A stretch of DNA of 6,685 bases from Ruminococcaceae bacterium UBA1691 (GTDB taxonomy: Bacteria; Bacillota; Clostridia; Oscillospirales; Acutalibacteraceae). The stretch is taken from the NCBI GenBank assembly GCA_002320555.1, contig DCJV01000039.1, positions 1 through 6,685 of the forward strand, read 5' to 3'. Under the pieces are notes generated by a model. The model saw only the letters and a program-made list of their open reading frames with translations, did no database searches and was not told the DNA's origin. Numbering within the stretch: the first letter of the stretch is position 1; each line of letters starts with the position of its first letter. The translations under genes and the position numbers were made by a program. Shown one piece after another: positions 1 through 5,351 of this stretch.

Positions 1-47
1 GTCCATTTTTTCTTCCGGCCGCCTCTTCGGCGCTTTTTTGCTTTTGC

Positions 48-79
48 GAGGGCGCCCTCTTTCAAGAGCTCGAAGCTCT
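48..79 (-). promoter_or_regulatory. Structured 5' leader of the leftward transcript
   Basis: Downstream of the leftward promoter, the roughly 85-base leader contains a 6-bp hairpin (AGAGCT / AGCTCT with a three-base loop, 65-79) and a 12-base perfect palindrome, GAGGGCGCCCTC (48-59). Neither is followed by a T-run, so they are not an obvious terminator. They could shape mRNA stability or be a protein-binding site. No known riboswitch class is recognised. The function is unknown. Confidence 0.25.
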
Positions 80-98
80 CTCTCGAGAACGCTTGCTT

Positions 99-127
99 AT
101 TCTATCAAACCACCTCCCCTTTGTCAA
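99..127 (-). promoter_or_regulatory. Sigma-A-type promoter reading leftward off the window
   Basis: On the minus strand a perfect -35 TTGACA (127-122) is followed by a 17-base spacer and a -10 TAGAAT (104-99). Transcription would begin near position 92 and run leftward. A gene start is possible at the very edge: ATG at 6-4, preceded by GGAAG with a five-base gap. Only two codons are visible, so no CDS is called. The promoter is divergent from sleB. Confidence 0.7.
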
Positions 128-294
128 CTCCTTTTTCTCCTTTTTTCTCCCCTTCTTTACACCCCTCCGCGCGTTCATTTTTATCGCTATTGGTTTGTAT
201 GAATTTTCCAACTTGCATGCGTTGAGGATAATTTTGAAACCGATGGAAATTGTAATAACGATTCAATGCTATCATGAAAGGAAGATTTTCAGAT

Positions 295-1026
295 ATGCCT
301 AACGAACGGACAATCCGGCGGTTAAAAAAGGCGTGGGAAGTTACGATGATCCTCCTGCTCAACATCTTGATCATTGTCGCAGCAGTCGCTCCCAGCTACA
401 CAATCACGCGGGAAGAGCAAAACGAATCCGTGCAGGTGCTCTCCAAACTGGGCTCGCGCGGAAATGAAGTGCGACAGATTCAGACAAAATTAAAAAGCCT
501 AGGGTATTACACCGGCAAGGTGGACGGCATTTACGGCACCGGCACGCAGAGCGCGGTCAAAAAGTTTCAGAAGAATTGTGGCATCACGGTCGACGGGATC
601 GCCGGTCCCAAAACCTTATTATATCTCGGTATCACCAACACCGGCGGTTCCTCCGGCAGCACGGGTAAATACAGCCAGAGCGATATCAACCTTCTGGCGC
701 GCATGATTTCAGCGGAAGCACGCGGTGAAAGCTATACGGGGCAGGTGGCTGTGGGCGCAGTGATTCTCAACCGCGTACAACACGCTTCCTTTCCGGATAC
801 AATCGCCGGTGTCATCTATCAGCCTGGCGCTTTCTCCGCCCTGAACGACAGCAACTGGAGCAAACCAATTGCCGATTCTGCCCGCAAGGCGGCTCAGGAC
901 TGCATCAACGGCTGGGATCCCAGCGGCGGCGCAATTTATTATTACAATCCAAAAAAGACAACAAACAAGTGGATGCTCAGCCGCCCGGTCACTAAGGTAA
1001 TCGGCAACCACTATTTCTGCAAATAA
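295..1026 (+). CDS. sleB: Spore cortex-lytic enzyme, SleB type
   Basis: This 243-residue protein should hydrolyse spore cortex peptidoglycan at germination; the SleB family are lytic transglycosylases that need muramic-delta-lactam. The order is a basic N-terminus (RRLKK, 8-12), a hydrophobic segment at about 18-33 acting as signal peptide or anchor, a PG_binding_1 domain at about 52-112 (LGSRGNEVRQIQ, then VDGIYGTGTQSAVKKFQ), a Gly/Ser linker, and the Hydrolase_2 (SleB) catalytic domain at about 127-242. The likely catalytic glutamate is E141 in ISAEARGE, and AVILNRV and GAFSA are also family-like. The ATG at 295 is chosen because AAAGGAAG (277-284) lies 10 bases upstream; the in-frame ATG at 274 has no ribosome binding site. 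At 243 residues it is shorter than the Bacillus subtilis protein (about 305). The usual Bacillus partner ypeB is not downstream. No terminator separates it from the next gene, and no convincing sigma-G promoter was found. Confidence 0.93.
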   Translation: MPNERTIRRLKKAWEVTMILLLNILIIVAAVAPSYTITREEQNESVQVLSKLGSRGNEVRQIQTKLKSLGYYTGKVDGIYGTGTQSAVKKFQKNCGITVDGIAGPKTLLYLGITNTGGSSGSTGKYSQSDINLLARMISAEARGESYTGQVAVGAVILNRVQHASFPDTIAGVIYQPGAFSALNDSNWSKPIADSARKAAQDCINGWDPSGGAIYYYNPKKTTNKWMLSRPVTKVIGNHYFCK

Positions 1027-1041
1027 ACAGACGCTGCCCGC

Positions 1042-1070
1042 TTGACAGCCGCGACACAACGCGATAGTAT
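1042..1070 (+). promoter_or_regulatory. Promoter P1 upstream of the zinc-ribbon gene
   Basis: The -35 is TTGACA (1042-1047), the spacer is 17 bases and the -10 is TAGTAT (1065-1070). The match to sigma-A is strong. It starts 16 bases after the sleB stop codon, so the small gene downstream can be transcribed independently of the sporulation-type gene before it. The predicted start, near 1077, falls inside the -35 of the second promoter. Confidence 0.6.
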
Positions 1071-1071
1071 G

Positions 1072-1099
1072 GTGACAGCTGAAGGATATGCTATAGTAT
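1072..1099 (+). promoter_or_regulatory. Promoter P2, look-alike of P1
   Basis: The -35 is GTGACA (1072-1077), the spacer is 16 bases and the -10 is TAGTAT (1094-1099). Both hexamers and the bases just after them (GTGACAGCT versus TTGACAGCC; TAGTATG in both) echo P1, offset by about 30 bp. Transcription would start near 1106 and give a leader of about 30 bases before the ATG at 1137. Confidence 0.5.
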
Positions 1100-1136
1100 G
1101 TAACCCGGAACACCATACCGTGAAGAAGGAATTTTT

Positions 1137-1382
1137 ATGCAAATACTGCTGCGTGCTTTCCTCATGATCCTGATTTTGATTGCCATCATCGTTGTGTCGA
1201 TTATTCTTTATAAAAGGTGGCGGCCTCTGCGGAACGCACACTTTATCTGTCCCCACTGCGGAAGTATCACCACACCGGGGCGGATCGTCCTTGCAATTTC
1301 TCCCGCTCGGGCTGACAGCCGTTTGCTGCAATGTGCCTCTTGCGGACGCGTTGGATATATGCAGCCTGTCTGGGATGTGTAA
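1137..1382 (+). CDS. Small membrane-anchored zinc-ribbon protein
   Basis: This 81-residue protein has one N-terminal transmembrane helix (about 3-25, rich in Ile, Leu and Val) followed by a basic stretch (KRWRPLR, 26-32), so the C-terminal part is probably cytoplasmic. That part carries two Cys-x-x-Cys knuckles, C38-P-H-C41 and C66-A-S-C69, separated by 24 residues, a zinc-ribbon arrangement. The start is well supported: AAGAAGGA (1123-1130) lies 6 bases before the ATG. An overlapping ORF at 1180-1413 in another frame has no such support. The gene has its own promoters and a strong terminator, so it is probably a monocistron, with possible read-through from sleB. No named family is recognised. 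A metal-binding or redox-sensing membrane role is only an inference. Confidence 0.82.
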   Translation: MQILLRAFLMILILIAIIVVSIILYKRWRPLRNAHFICPHCGSITTPGRIVLAISPARADSRLLQCASCGRVGYMQPVWDV

Positions 1383-1442
1383 GGATTTAGAAAATATCTC
1401 CACCCTTTTTTGAGCGGCCTTTCTCCACCGATCCCATTCCCT

Positions 1443-1481
1443 GCGTCGTTGTGACGTTATGCGTCATGACGGCGCTTTTTT
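1443..1481 (+). terminator. Intrinsic terminator after the zinc-ribbon gene
   Basis: A 14-bp stem (1443-1456 with 1462-1475, three G-U wobbles) closes a TTATG loop and is followed by six T residues (1476-1481). It ends the sleB/zinc-ribbon transcription block just before the next promoter. Confidence 0.85.
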
Positions 1482-1509
1482 CATATCTCGGTGTGCCTGC
1501 AAATAATGC

Positions 1510-1538
1510 TTGCCCATCCGGCGCTTTTCTTCTATAAT
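1510..1538 (+). promoter_or_regulatory. Promoter of the beta-propeller-like gene
   Basis: The -35 is TTGCCC (1510-1515), the spacer is exactly 17 bases and the -10 is a perfect TATAAT (1533-1538). Transcription would start near 1545, giving a leader of about 48 bases before the TTG at 1593. This argues against the in-frame GTG at 1491, which lies upstream of the promoter. Confidence 0.7.
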
Positions 1539-1592
1539 AAAGAGGGTTATAAGCTAATGCTGAACGATTCTATCTGTCAGGAGGATTTCGTT

Positions 1593-2867
1593 TTGAAAAA
1601 GAAACCGCTGATTATCACCTGCATCCTGCTCGTCGCTGCAATTGTGCTGACGGTGGCCGTCTTCGGCTTCGGCCTCGGCAAAAAGAAGGAGACCGAGCAG
1701 CCGAAAGCCAGCCCCAACGCGGCCGCAAGCTATCAAGCGCTGAGCACGACGGCAGATTTTGCCGACCATCCTCTGCTGCCGACCGATTTTGACGGCGTTT
1801 TCTATACCGCCGACCCGAACGGCAATTTTGAATTTTATGAATACAATAATGGCGTGTTTACAAAGATTGAAGCGAGTGGTACGGTAACCGCCACCGTTTC
1901 GCTCAGCAACCAGAACATCCCTGCGAAAATCACGTACCTTAAGCGTGACGGCAAGGTGGACGGCTACGGCCTATTCACCACGGCGATTTCAGATGCGCCG
2001 GTTGCGATCTACGATTATGTCTTCTTCCATGTGAAGACAATGCCGGAGAAATTCTCAGGGGATGCTCTTTTGCTGCTCGATACGAAAAAGGACGATTTCT
2101 ACAAATCCGATAAGGTGTATGAGGAAGCCTATACGCTCGATCTCTCCACCGGCAAGACGAAGGTCTTTTTGCTGCAAAAAAGCCGCACGATCGGCGAAAA
2201 CGGCGGCTTCCGCTCCGACTTTACGCTGCTGACGGATGCGCTGGTGGACAATGCCGGCAGCCGCCTGCTCTTCTTTACGGGCCGCTACTACGCGGAGGAT
2301 TCCGAAAAGCGCGACGTGATGTTCCGCACGGGCAGCACACAGACACACGGCTTTGCGAACGCGGATTACAACTATGCCCGCTCCACGGACAAGGGCATCG
2401 TCTTCTTACGCAAGACGGACAAGGGCTTTAACGTGATGCGTTTCAGCAATGAGAAGGAAGCCGTCCTCAAGGAATTCGAAGGGACGTTCGGCACGGATTA
2501 CCTCCTGAGCGGCGATACGCTTATCGGAAAAAACGGCACGGTCTACAACCTTGCCACGCAGAAGGAACAGGCCTTCGACGCGCCCGGCCTGAAAGAGCTT
2601 GCGGCTGCGGCGGTCAGCCCGGATGGCAAGCGGCTGGTGCTTGCGGGCACGCCGGAGAATGGCGCGGTCAACGAGCAAAGGATCGTTTACGTCGACCTGG
2701 AGGCAGGCAAGCAGAAAGCGTTCACCGGGGCGGATTTGTTTCGGCTCGAAACGCCAGAGCTTACTTTCATCGGCAACGATACGGTATTCCATAACCGGAA
2801 GAGCACGCAGGAGGGCAAGGCGTGCCAGCTTTGCGCGATTGAGTGGGCAAAGGTGTTTGCGGAATAA
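1593..2867 (+). CDS. Membrane-anchored protein with beta-propeller-like repeats, unknown function
   Basis: This 424-residue protein has a short basic N-terminus (KKK), one transmembrane segment at about 6-28, and then a long extracytoplasmic domain. The cysteine in the membrane segment (IITC) does not fit a lipobox, so it is probably not a lipoprotein. Downstream is a polar Lys/Pro/Ala linker (about 30-50). The remainder is rich in beta-strand-and-turn patterns such as FYTADPNGNFEFYEYNNG and AVSPDGKRLVLAG (about 340-352), the latter typical of WD40-like or TolB-type propeller blades. The start is the TTG at 1593: AGGAGGA (1579-1585) sits 7 bases upstream and a sigma-A promoter precedes it. 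In-frame GTG 1491 and ATG 1557 are less likely. It is monocistronic between a promoter and a terminator. It is not a YpeB: no PepSY pattern is visible. The role is unknown; sensing or scaffolding at the cell surface is a guess. Confidence 0.8.
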   Translation: MKKKPLIITCILLVAAIVLTVAVFGFGLGKKKETEQPKASPNAAASYQALSTTADFADHPLLPTDFDGVFYTADPNGNFEFYEYNNGVFTKIEASGTVTATVSLSNQNIPAKITYLKRDGKVDGYGLFTTAISDAPVAIYDYVFFHVKTMPEKFSGDALLLLDTKKDDFYKSDKVYEEAYTLDLSTGKTKVFLLQKSRTIGENGGFRSDFTLLTDALVDNAGSRLLFFTGRYYAEDSEKRDVMFRTGSTQTHGFANADYNYARSTDKGIVFLRKTDKGFNVMRFSNEKEAVLKEFEGTFGTDYLLSGDTLIGKNGTVYNLATQKEQAFDAPGLKELAAAAVSPDGKRLVLAGTPENGAVNEQRIVYVDLEAGKQKAFTGADLFRLETPELTFIGNDTVFHNRKSTQEGKACQLCAIEWAKVFAE

Positions 2868-2886
2868 GGATAAGATTGATATTGTG

Positions 2887-2919
2887 AAAGGCCGGGTGCG
2901 GATAGGCATCCGGCCTTTT
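2887..2919 (+). terminator. Intrinsic terminator after the beta-propeller-like gene
   Basis: A 13-bp stem (AAAGGCCGGGTGC at 2887-2899 with 2906-2918, one G-U wobble) has a six-base loop and ends in TTTT. The A-run on the 5' side means it may also stop leftward transcripts coming from sleL, though less efficiently. Confidence 0.8.
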
Positions 2920-2979
2920 ATGTTACCAAATTTTGATCAGTTTATGTAAGGCGATGCTCACTGGCGCTCAAAGAGAGAC

Positions 2980-3010
2980 CCGCTTTTCGATAAAAATGTT
3001 CGAAAAGCGG
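2980..3010 (-). terminator. Probable terminator downstream of sleL
   Basis: A perfect 11-bp stem (CCGCTTTTCGA at 2980-2990 with 3000-3010) and a nine-base loop lie about 45 bases past the sleL stop codon. Read leftward it is followed by GTCTCTCTTT, a weak T-tract. It is probably the first of two stop signals for sleL, the second being the palindromic terminator at 2887-2919. Confidence 0.5.
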
Positions 3011-3054
3011 ACCTCATACCAAATACAGAGCATTCCAAAAGCTTGCGCCACCAT

Positions 3055-4341
3055 TCACTTTTTCGTGATCTGAAACCGGTCCTCCAGCAGCAGCCAGTTT
3101 TGAGGGAAGGCCCATCCAAGCTTCCAGTAGCTGATGCCTCGCAGTTCAAGCTCCTTGAGTAAATCGAATTTCGCATTGATGGACCTTGCGTCTTCAAACC
3201 AGACAACATGCTGTTTTGACGAGGCGTCGCGGTAATAAAAGAAAGGTGCCTGCGCTGTATCGTCATATTCGATTATGGCGTTGTTGCCCCTGGCTATGGA
3301 GATGGCGGTCTGGGGACTGACTGCGCGGGCGTAAGCGCCGCCCTTCACAAAAGGCAACGTCCAATCATAGCCATAGAGATTTTGACCCATCATGATTTTG
3401 TTCGCAGGTATTTCCGTTTTGGCATACTCCAGAACCTCACGCACGGGCCCGATGGGTGATACAGCCATAGGGGGACCGGCGCTATAGCCCCACTCGTAGG
3501 TCATGATCACCACAAAATCCGCGACTTCTCCATGAACTTTATAGTCGTGCGCGGTATACCATTTTCCAGTTTGGGAAGCACTGGTCTTTGGGGCAAGCGC
3601 GGTGGACATCAAGAGATTTGCCGCATGCAGCCGCTTTGCCGCCTTCCTCAGGAAAGCGTTATAATTTTCCCGGTCCTCCGGCCGCAGAAACTCAAAATCA
3701 AAATGGATATCCTGAAAACCGTATTCTCCAGCGGTTTCGATGATATTGTCCAACAAAACATCCTGAATGGACACATTATTCAGAATTGCTTCGCCTACCG
3801 TATCGCTGAACCGTCCGTTTTCGAGATTTGTGACCGCCATCATCAGCACCGCCCCGCTGCCGGCCGAGGCGGTCTTAACAGGGGAAACATCAAAAGTGAC
3901 GAGACTGCCGTCGGGCCTTGCCTCAAAACTAAAGGGGGCAACGTAAGTAAGCAGAGGCGAGTACTCCATTACAGAAGAAGTTACCACATTGGTGAACCGG
4001 CTGTTAATTGCTTCCGCATAGGCATTTGATTCCACAGGTGTTTTCGGTGCAGGTGGAATATACAGGCGAAATCCAACCTGAAGCGGCCTAGAGGGATGAA
4101 TCGCGTTTATTTGGGCAAGCCTTGTATAACTGATCCCAAAACGTTTGCCGATCATGTAAAGGGAGTCTCCCGGCTGCACAAAATAATACATACCCGTAAT
4201 GGGAATTACAAGCGCCTGACCAATTACAAGCGTTCTGAGGGGATCAATCTGATTGGCCGATGCGATGTCAGCAATGGATATGCCATAAGTCCTTGCGATG
4301 CCATAAAGAGTCTGGCCTGATTGTACAACATGAATTTGCAT
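3055..4341 (-). CDS. sleL: Spore germination N-acetylglucosaminidase, SleL/YaaH type (LysM-LysM-GH18)
   Basis: This 428-residue protein, about the length of Bacillus YaaH/SleL, should cleave cortex peptidoglycan fragments after a primary lytic enzyme such as SleB has acted. Two LysM domains bind glycan at about 2-47 (HVVQSGQTLYGIARTYGIS) and 51-97 (YYFVQPGDSLYMIGKRFGIS). A GH18 catalytic domain fills the rest (about 105-428). The GH18 signature reads DIHFDFE, with D211, D215 and the catalytic acid E217. There is no signal peptide, as usual for this family, which reaches the spore surface through its LysM domains. The start at 4341 has AGGAGGTG (4357-4350) 8 bases upstream; the in-frame ATG at 4374 lies upstream of that site and is rejected. 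It is convergent with the propeller gene. A possible TAAACA/TAGAAT promoter (4392-4364) would leave almost no leader, so regulation is unresolved. Confidence 0.93.
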   Translation of the reverse strand: MQIHVVQSGQTLYGIARTYGISIADIASANQIDPLRTLVIGQALVIPITGMYYFVQPGDSLYMIGKRFGISYTRLAQINAIHPSRPLQVGFRLYIPPAPKTPVESNAYAEAINSRFTNVVTSSVMEYSPLLTYVAPFSFEARPDGSLVTFDVSPVKTASAGSGAVLMMAVTNLENGRFSDTVGEAILNNVSIQDVLLDNIIETAGEYGFQDIHFDFEFLRPEDRENYNAFLRKAAKRLHAANLLMSTALAPKTSASQTGKWYTAHDYKVHGEVADFVVIMTYEWGYSAGPPMAVSPIGPVREVLEYAKTEIPANKIMMGQNLYGYDWTLPFVKGGAYARAVSPQTAISIARGNNAIIEYDDTAQAPFFYYRDASSKQHVVWFEDARSINAKFDLLKELELRGISYWKLGWAFPQNWLLLEDRFQITKK

Positions 4342-4400
4342 AAACTCAGCACCTCCTAAAAGCATTCTATTCAAAAAGAGTAAAATTGTTTATTGAATCA

Positions 4401-4580
4401 CTAGCATCGGTGAACAGGGGCAACAACGGTTTTGAAGGCGATGCCGAGGACCTCTGCAGCGTTATCCTCCTCGCCTTCCGGCAAGGAAGGCATCGTCGTC
4501 TGCCTTGCGCCAACACTCCAAAGGACCGCTCCGGCAACCGCAAAGCCACGTTTGCCGATGCTAAAAAGAGACAAGCGCAT
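4401..4580 (-). CDS. Possible 59-residue small protein, doubtful
   Basis: A leftward frame opens at ATG 4580 and stops at TAG 4401-4403, 59 bases before the sleL start and on the same strand. The translation begins MRLSLFSIGKRGFAVAGAV, has a short hydrophobic stretch at about 12-25, then an acidic Pro/Glu-rich segment (PEGEED) and a final hydrophobic stretch. The amino-acid mix is protein-like. No Shine-Dalgarno sequence precedes the ATG, which is buried in the large hairpin at 4566-4613. No family is recognised. It may be a remnant or chance frame. ORFs in other frames here are no better supported. Confidence 0.25.
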   Translation of the reverse strand: MRLSLFSIGKRGFAVAGAVLWSVGARQTTMPSLPEGEEDNAAEVLGIAFKTVVAPVHRC

Positions 4581-4613
4581 ACAAACTTCGGGTTTGCTTT
4601 ACGTTTGTCTCTT
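4566..4613 (-). terminator. Long nested hairpin, terminator-like on the minus strand
   Basis: The outer stem is 12 bp (AAGAGACAAGCG at 4566-4577 with 4602-4613, one wobble). Inside it is a second stem, CAAAC (4582-4586) with GTTTG (4592-4596). Read leftward the outer stem runs into TTTTTAG, so it fits an intrinsic terminator. No gene upstream on that strand obviously needs it, since two other terminators intervene. An attenuator or a small structured RNA is the alternative. Confidence 0.4.
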
Positions 4614-4661
4614 ATGGGTTGCGTTGACAAAATAGATAACCGGCGGCAAAGCGGGCCGACT

Positions 4662-4708
4662 AGGTAAAAAACATAAAAACCCGCGGAGCACGACTTGCTC
4701 ACCGCAGG
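4662..4708 (-). terminator. Intrinsic terminator formed by repeat copy A
   Basis: On the minus strand CCTGCG (4708-4703) pairs with CGCGGG (4685-4680), and GAGCA pairs with TGCTC inside it, with a two-base bulge. The T-rich tail TTTTTATGTTTTTT follows. It lies in series after the terminator of repeat copy B. Confidence 0.6.
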
Positions 4709-4717
4709 CGTGGTGGA
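4680..4717 (-). repeat. Direct repeat copy A (hairpin unit plus TTCCACCA-like end)
   Basis: This 38-base segment matches 4775-4812 at 34 of 38 positions, in the same orientation and 95 bp apart. Both carry the core CGACTTGCTCACCGCAGG and end in GTGGTGGA. On the minus strand the order is TCCACCA-CG-hairpin, like the end of a CCA-tailed RNA gene followed by its terminator. Beyond the repeat, similarity to the tmRNA end fades (AGTGCTG here versus GATGGCG in copy B). Confidence 0.75.
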
Positions 4718-4760
4718 AGTGCTGAAAAAAGATACCCAATAAAAGCGCGGGCATTCAGGT

Positions 4761-4803
4761 GAATAAAAAGAAAACCTGCGGTGCGCGACTTGCTCACCGC
4801 AGG
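4761..4803 (-). terminator. Intrinsic terminator formed by repeat copy B (ssrA-type terminator)
   Basis: On the minus strand CCTGCGGTG (4803-4795) pairs perfectly with CACCGCAGG (4783-4775) over a short loop, followed by TTTTCTTTTTATTC. It starts two bases after a tmRNA-like CCA end, where an ssrA terminator would be expected. It also contains the stop codon of the distal recombinase frame (4794-4796). Confidence 0.75.
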
Positions 4804-4812
4804 TGTGGTGGA
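4775..4812 (-). repeat. Direct repeat copy B (hairpin unit plus tmRNA-like CCA end)
   Basis: This is the partner of the copy at 4680-4717, with four mismatches in 38 bases. Here the hairpin directly abuts the tmRNA-like end at 4806-4819. The pair may reflect a duplication of the original ssrA 3' flank, possibly left by an earlier integration. Confidence 0.75.
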
Positions 4813-5351
4813 GATGGCGTGACTTGATCCGAACACTTTTTCTCAGCTTCGGAAGCCGCTGCTTCGACCGCCTCTAGTGTGACTGTATTGCCCTCTCCAC
4901 TGTAATTATATGTGATTACTGTCTTATCATCATAAAGCCATATCTGACTGACAAACGTATCGATGATCTGCCGCTGGTACTCCCGGTCATTGACGTCGCC
5001 GCCCTTGAATCGCTCCAAGAAGAAAATGATCTGCTCCTTGCTGAAAGTGGGCCGGGCAATCTCCTCTCTTTGGATGTTTGCCTCCAGATCGGCCTTCTCC
5101 GCTTCCAGCTCCAGCAGCCGGTCTTTTGTCGTCGGAGTGAAAATCCCCTGCTCAATTGCTGCCATGATGTTTTTCAGGCTTTTTTCAGTCTCTCGCAACT
5201 GTGATTTGTAATAGTCCAGCATCGATGTGTCTGCCAGCTCCTTGCGTTGCAGCTCGACCACCTTGTCGGCAATGTACTCGATCACCTCGTCTACTAGCAC
5301 GCGATTAACGGTCTGCTCAACAATATACCGCTCCAATTCATTTTTTCTCAC
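4794..5351 (-). CDS. Serine recombinase, C-terminal fragment (frameshifted)
   Basis: These 185 residues are the distal part of the large serine recombinase whose N-terminal part is encoded at 5338-6303, in the next frame. The fragment opens with RKNELERYIVEQ, the segment that normally follows the zinc ribbon. It then has long charged helices (about 44-100, coiled-coil-like), the part that in this family governs partner and directionality contacts, and a short C-terminal beta-like segment (about 120-150). The GTG at 5351 is only the first start-like codon; independent translation is doubtful, although the 14-base overlap could allow coupling. The last codons (TPSPPHLR and stop) are encoded by the tmRNA-like end and its terminator, so the native C-terminus in the excised element would probably differ. 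Best read as part of a broken gene. Confidence 0.8.
   Translation of the reverse strand: MRKNELERYIVEQTVNRVLVDEVIEYIADKVVELQRKELADTSMLDYYKSQLRETEKSLKNIMAAIEQGIFTPTTKDRLLELEAEKADLEANIQREEIARPTFSKEQIIFFLERFKGGDVNDREYQRQIIDTFVSQIWLYDDKTVITYNYSGEGNTVTLEAVEAAASEAEKKCSDQVTPSPPHLR
4806..4819 (-). other. tmRNA (ssrA) 3'-end fragment, candidate attachment site
   Basis: The minus strand reads CGCCATCTCCACCA, which matches the typical 3' acceptor end of bacterial tmRNA including the CCA, and it is followed at once by a strong terminator. The bases further upstream (GGATCAAGTCAC) only loosely resemble the tmRNA T-arm (GGTTCGACTCCC as I recall the family), and the rest of the gene is absent. This is what remains when an element inserts into the 3' end of ssrA: a short end stays with the chromosome and the full gene is rebuilt at the far side. 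The identification is from memory of the family, not from a search. Confidence 0.55.

Noticed and set aside
190..262. Sigma-G promoter for sleB
   Set aside because: GTATG and GGATAA can serve as -35-like boxes, but no -10 matching CATnnTA lies at a suitable distance.
274..294. Upstream ATG start for sleB
   Set aside because: No ribosome binding site precedes it, and the bases after it (AAAGGAAG) form the ribosome binding site of the ATG at 295.
709..1116. Minus-strand ORF opposite the end of sleB
   Set aside because: It is opposite a clearly conserved catalytic domain, has no ribosome binding site and no family-like motif.
1491..1592. Longer N-terminus for the propeller-like protein (GTG 1491 or ATG 1557)
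   Set aside because: GTG 1491 lies upstream of the promoter and ATG 1557 has only a weak site; TTG 1593 has an AGGAGGA site at ideal distance and puts the basic residues directly before the membrane segment.
2406..2909. Minus-strand ORF opposite the propeller-like gene
   Set aside because: It shadows a well-supported gene, and its composition (Arg/Leu-rich) is typical of antisense frames in GC-rich coding sequence.
4342..4374. Longer N-terminus for the SleL-type protein
   Set aside because: The extra codons contain the AGGAGGTG ribosome binding site itself, and LysM proteins of this type start right at the first LysM domain.
4386..4667. Plus-strand ORF of 93 codons in the gap before the recombinase
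   Set aside because: There is no ribosome binding site, it runs through the nested hairpin, and the residue mix is Arg-rich and not protein-like.
4367..4702. Minus-strand ORF of 111 codons in the same gap
   Set aside because: It begins inside a terminator hairpin, lacks a ribosome binding site and has a low-quality composition.
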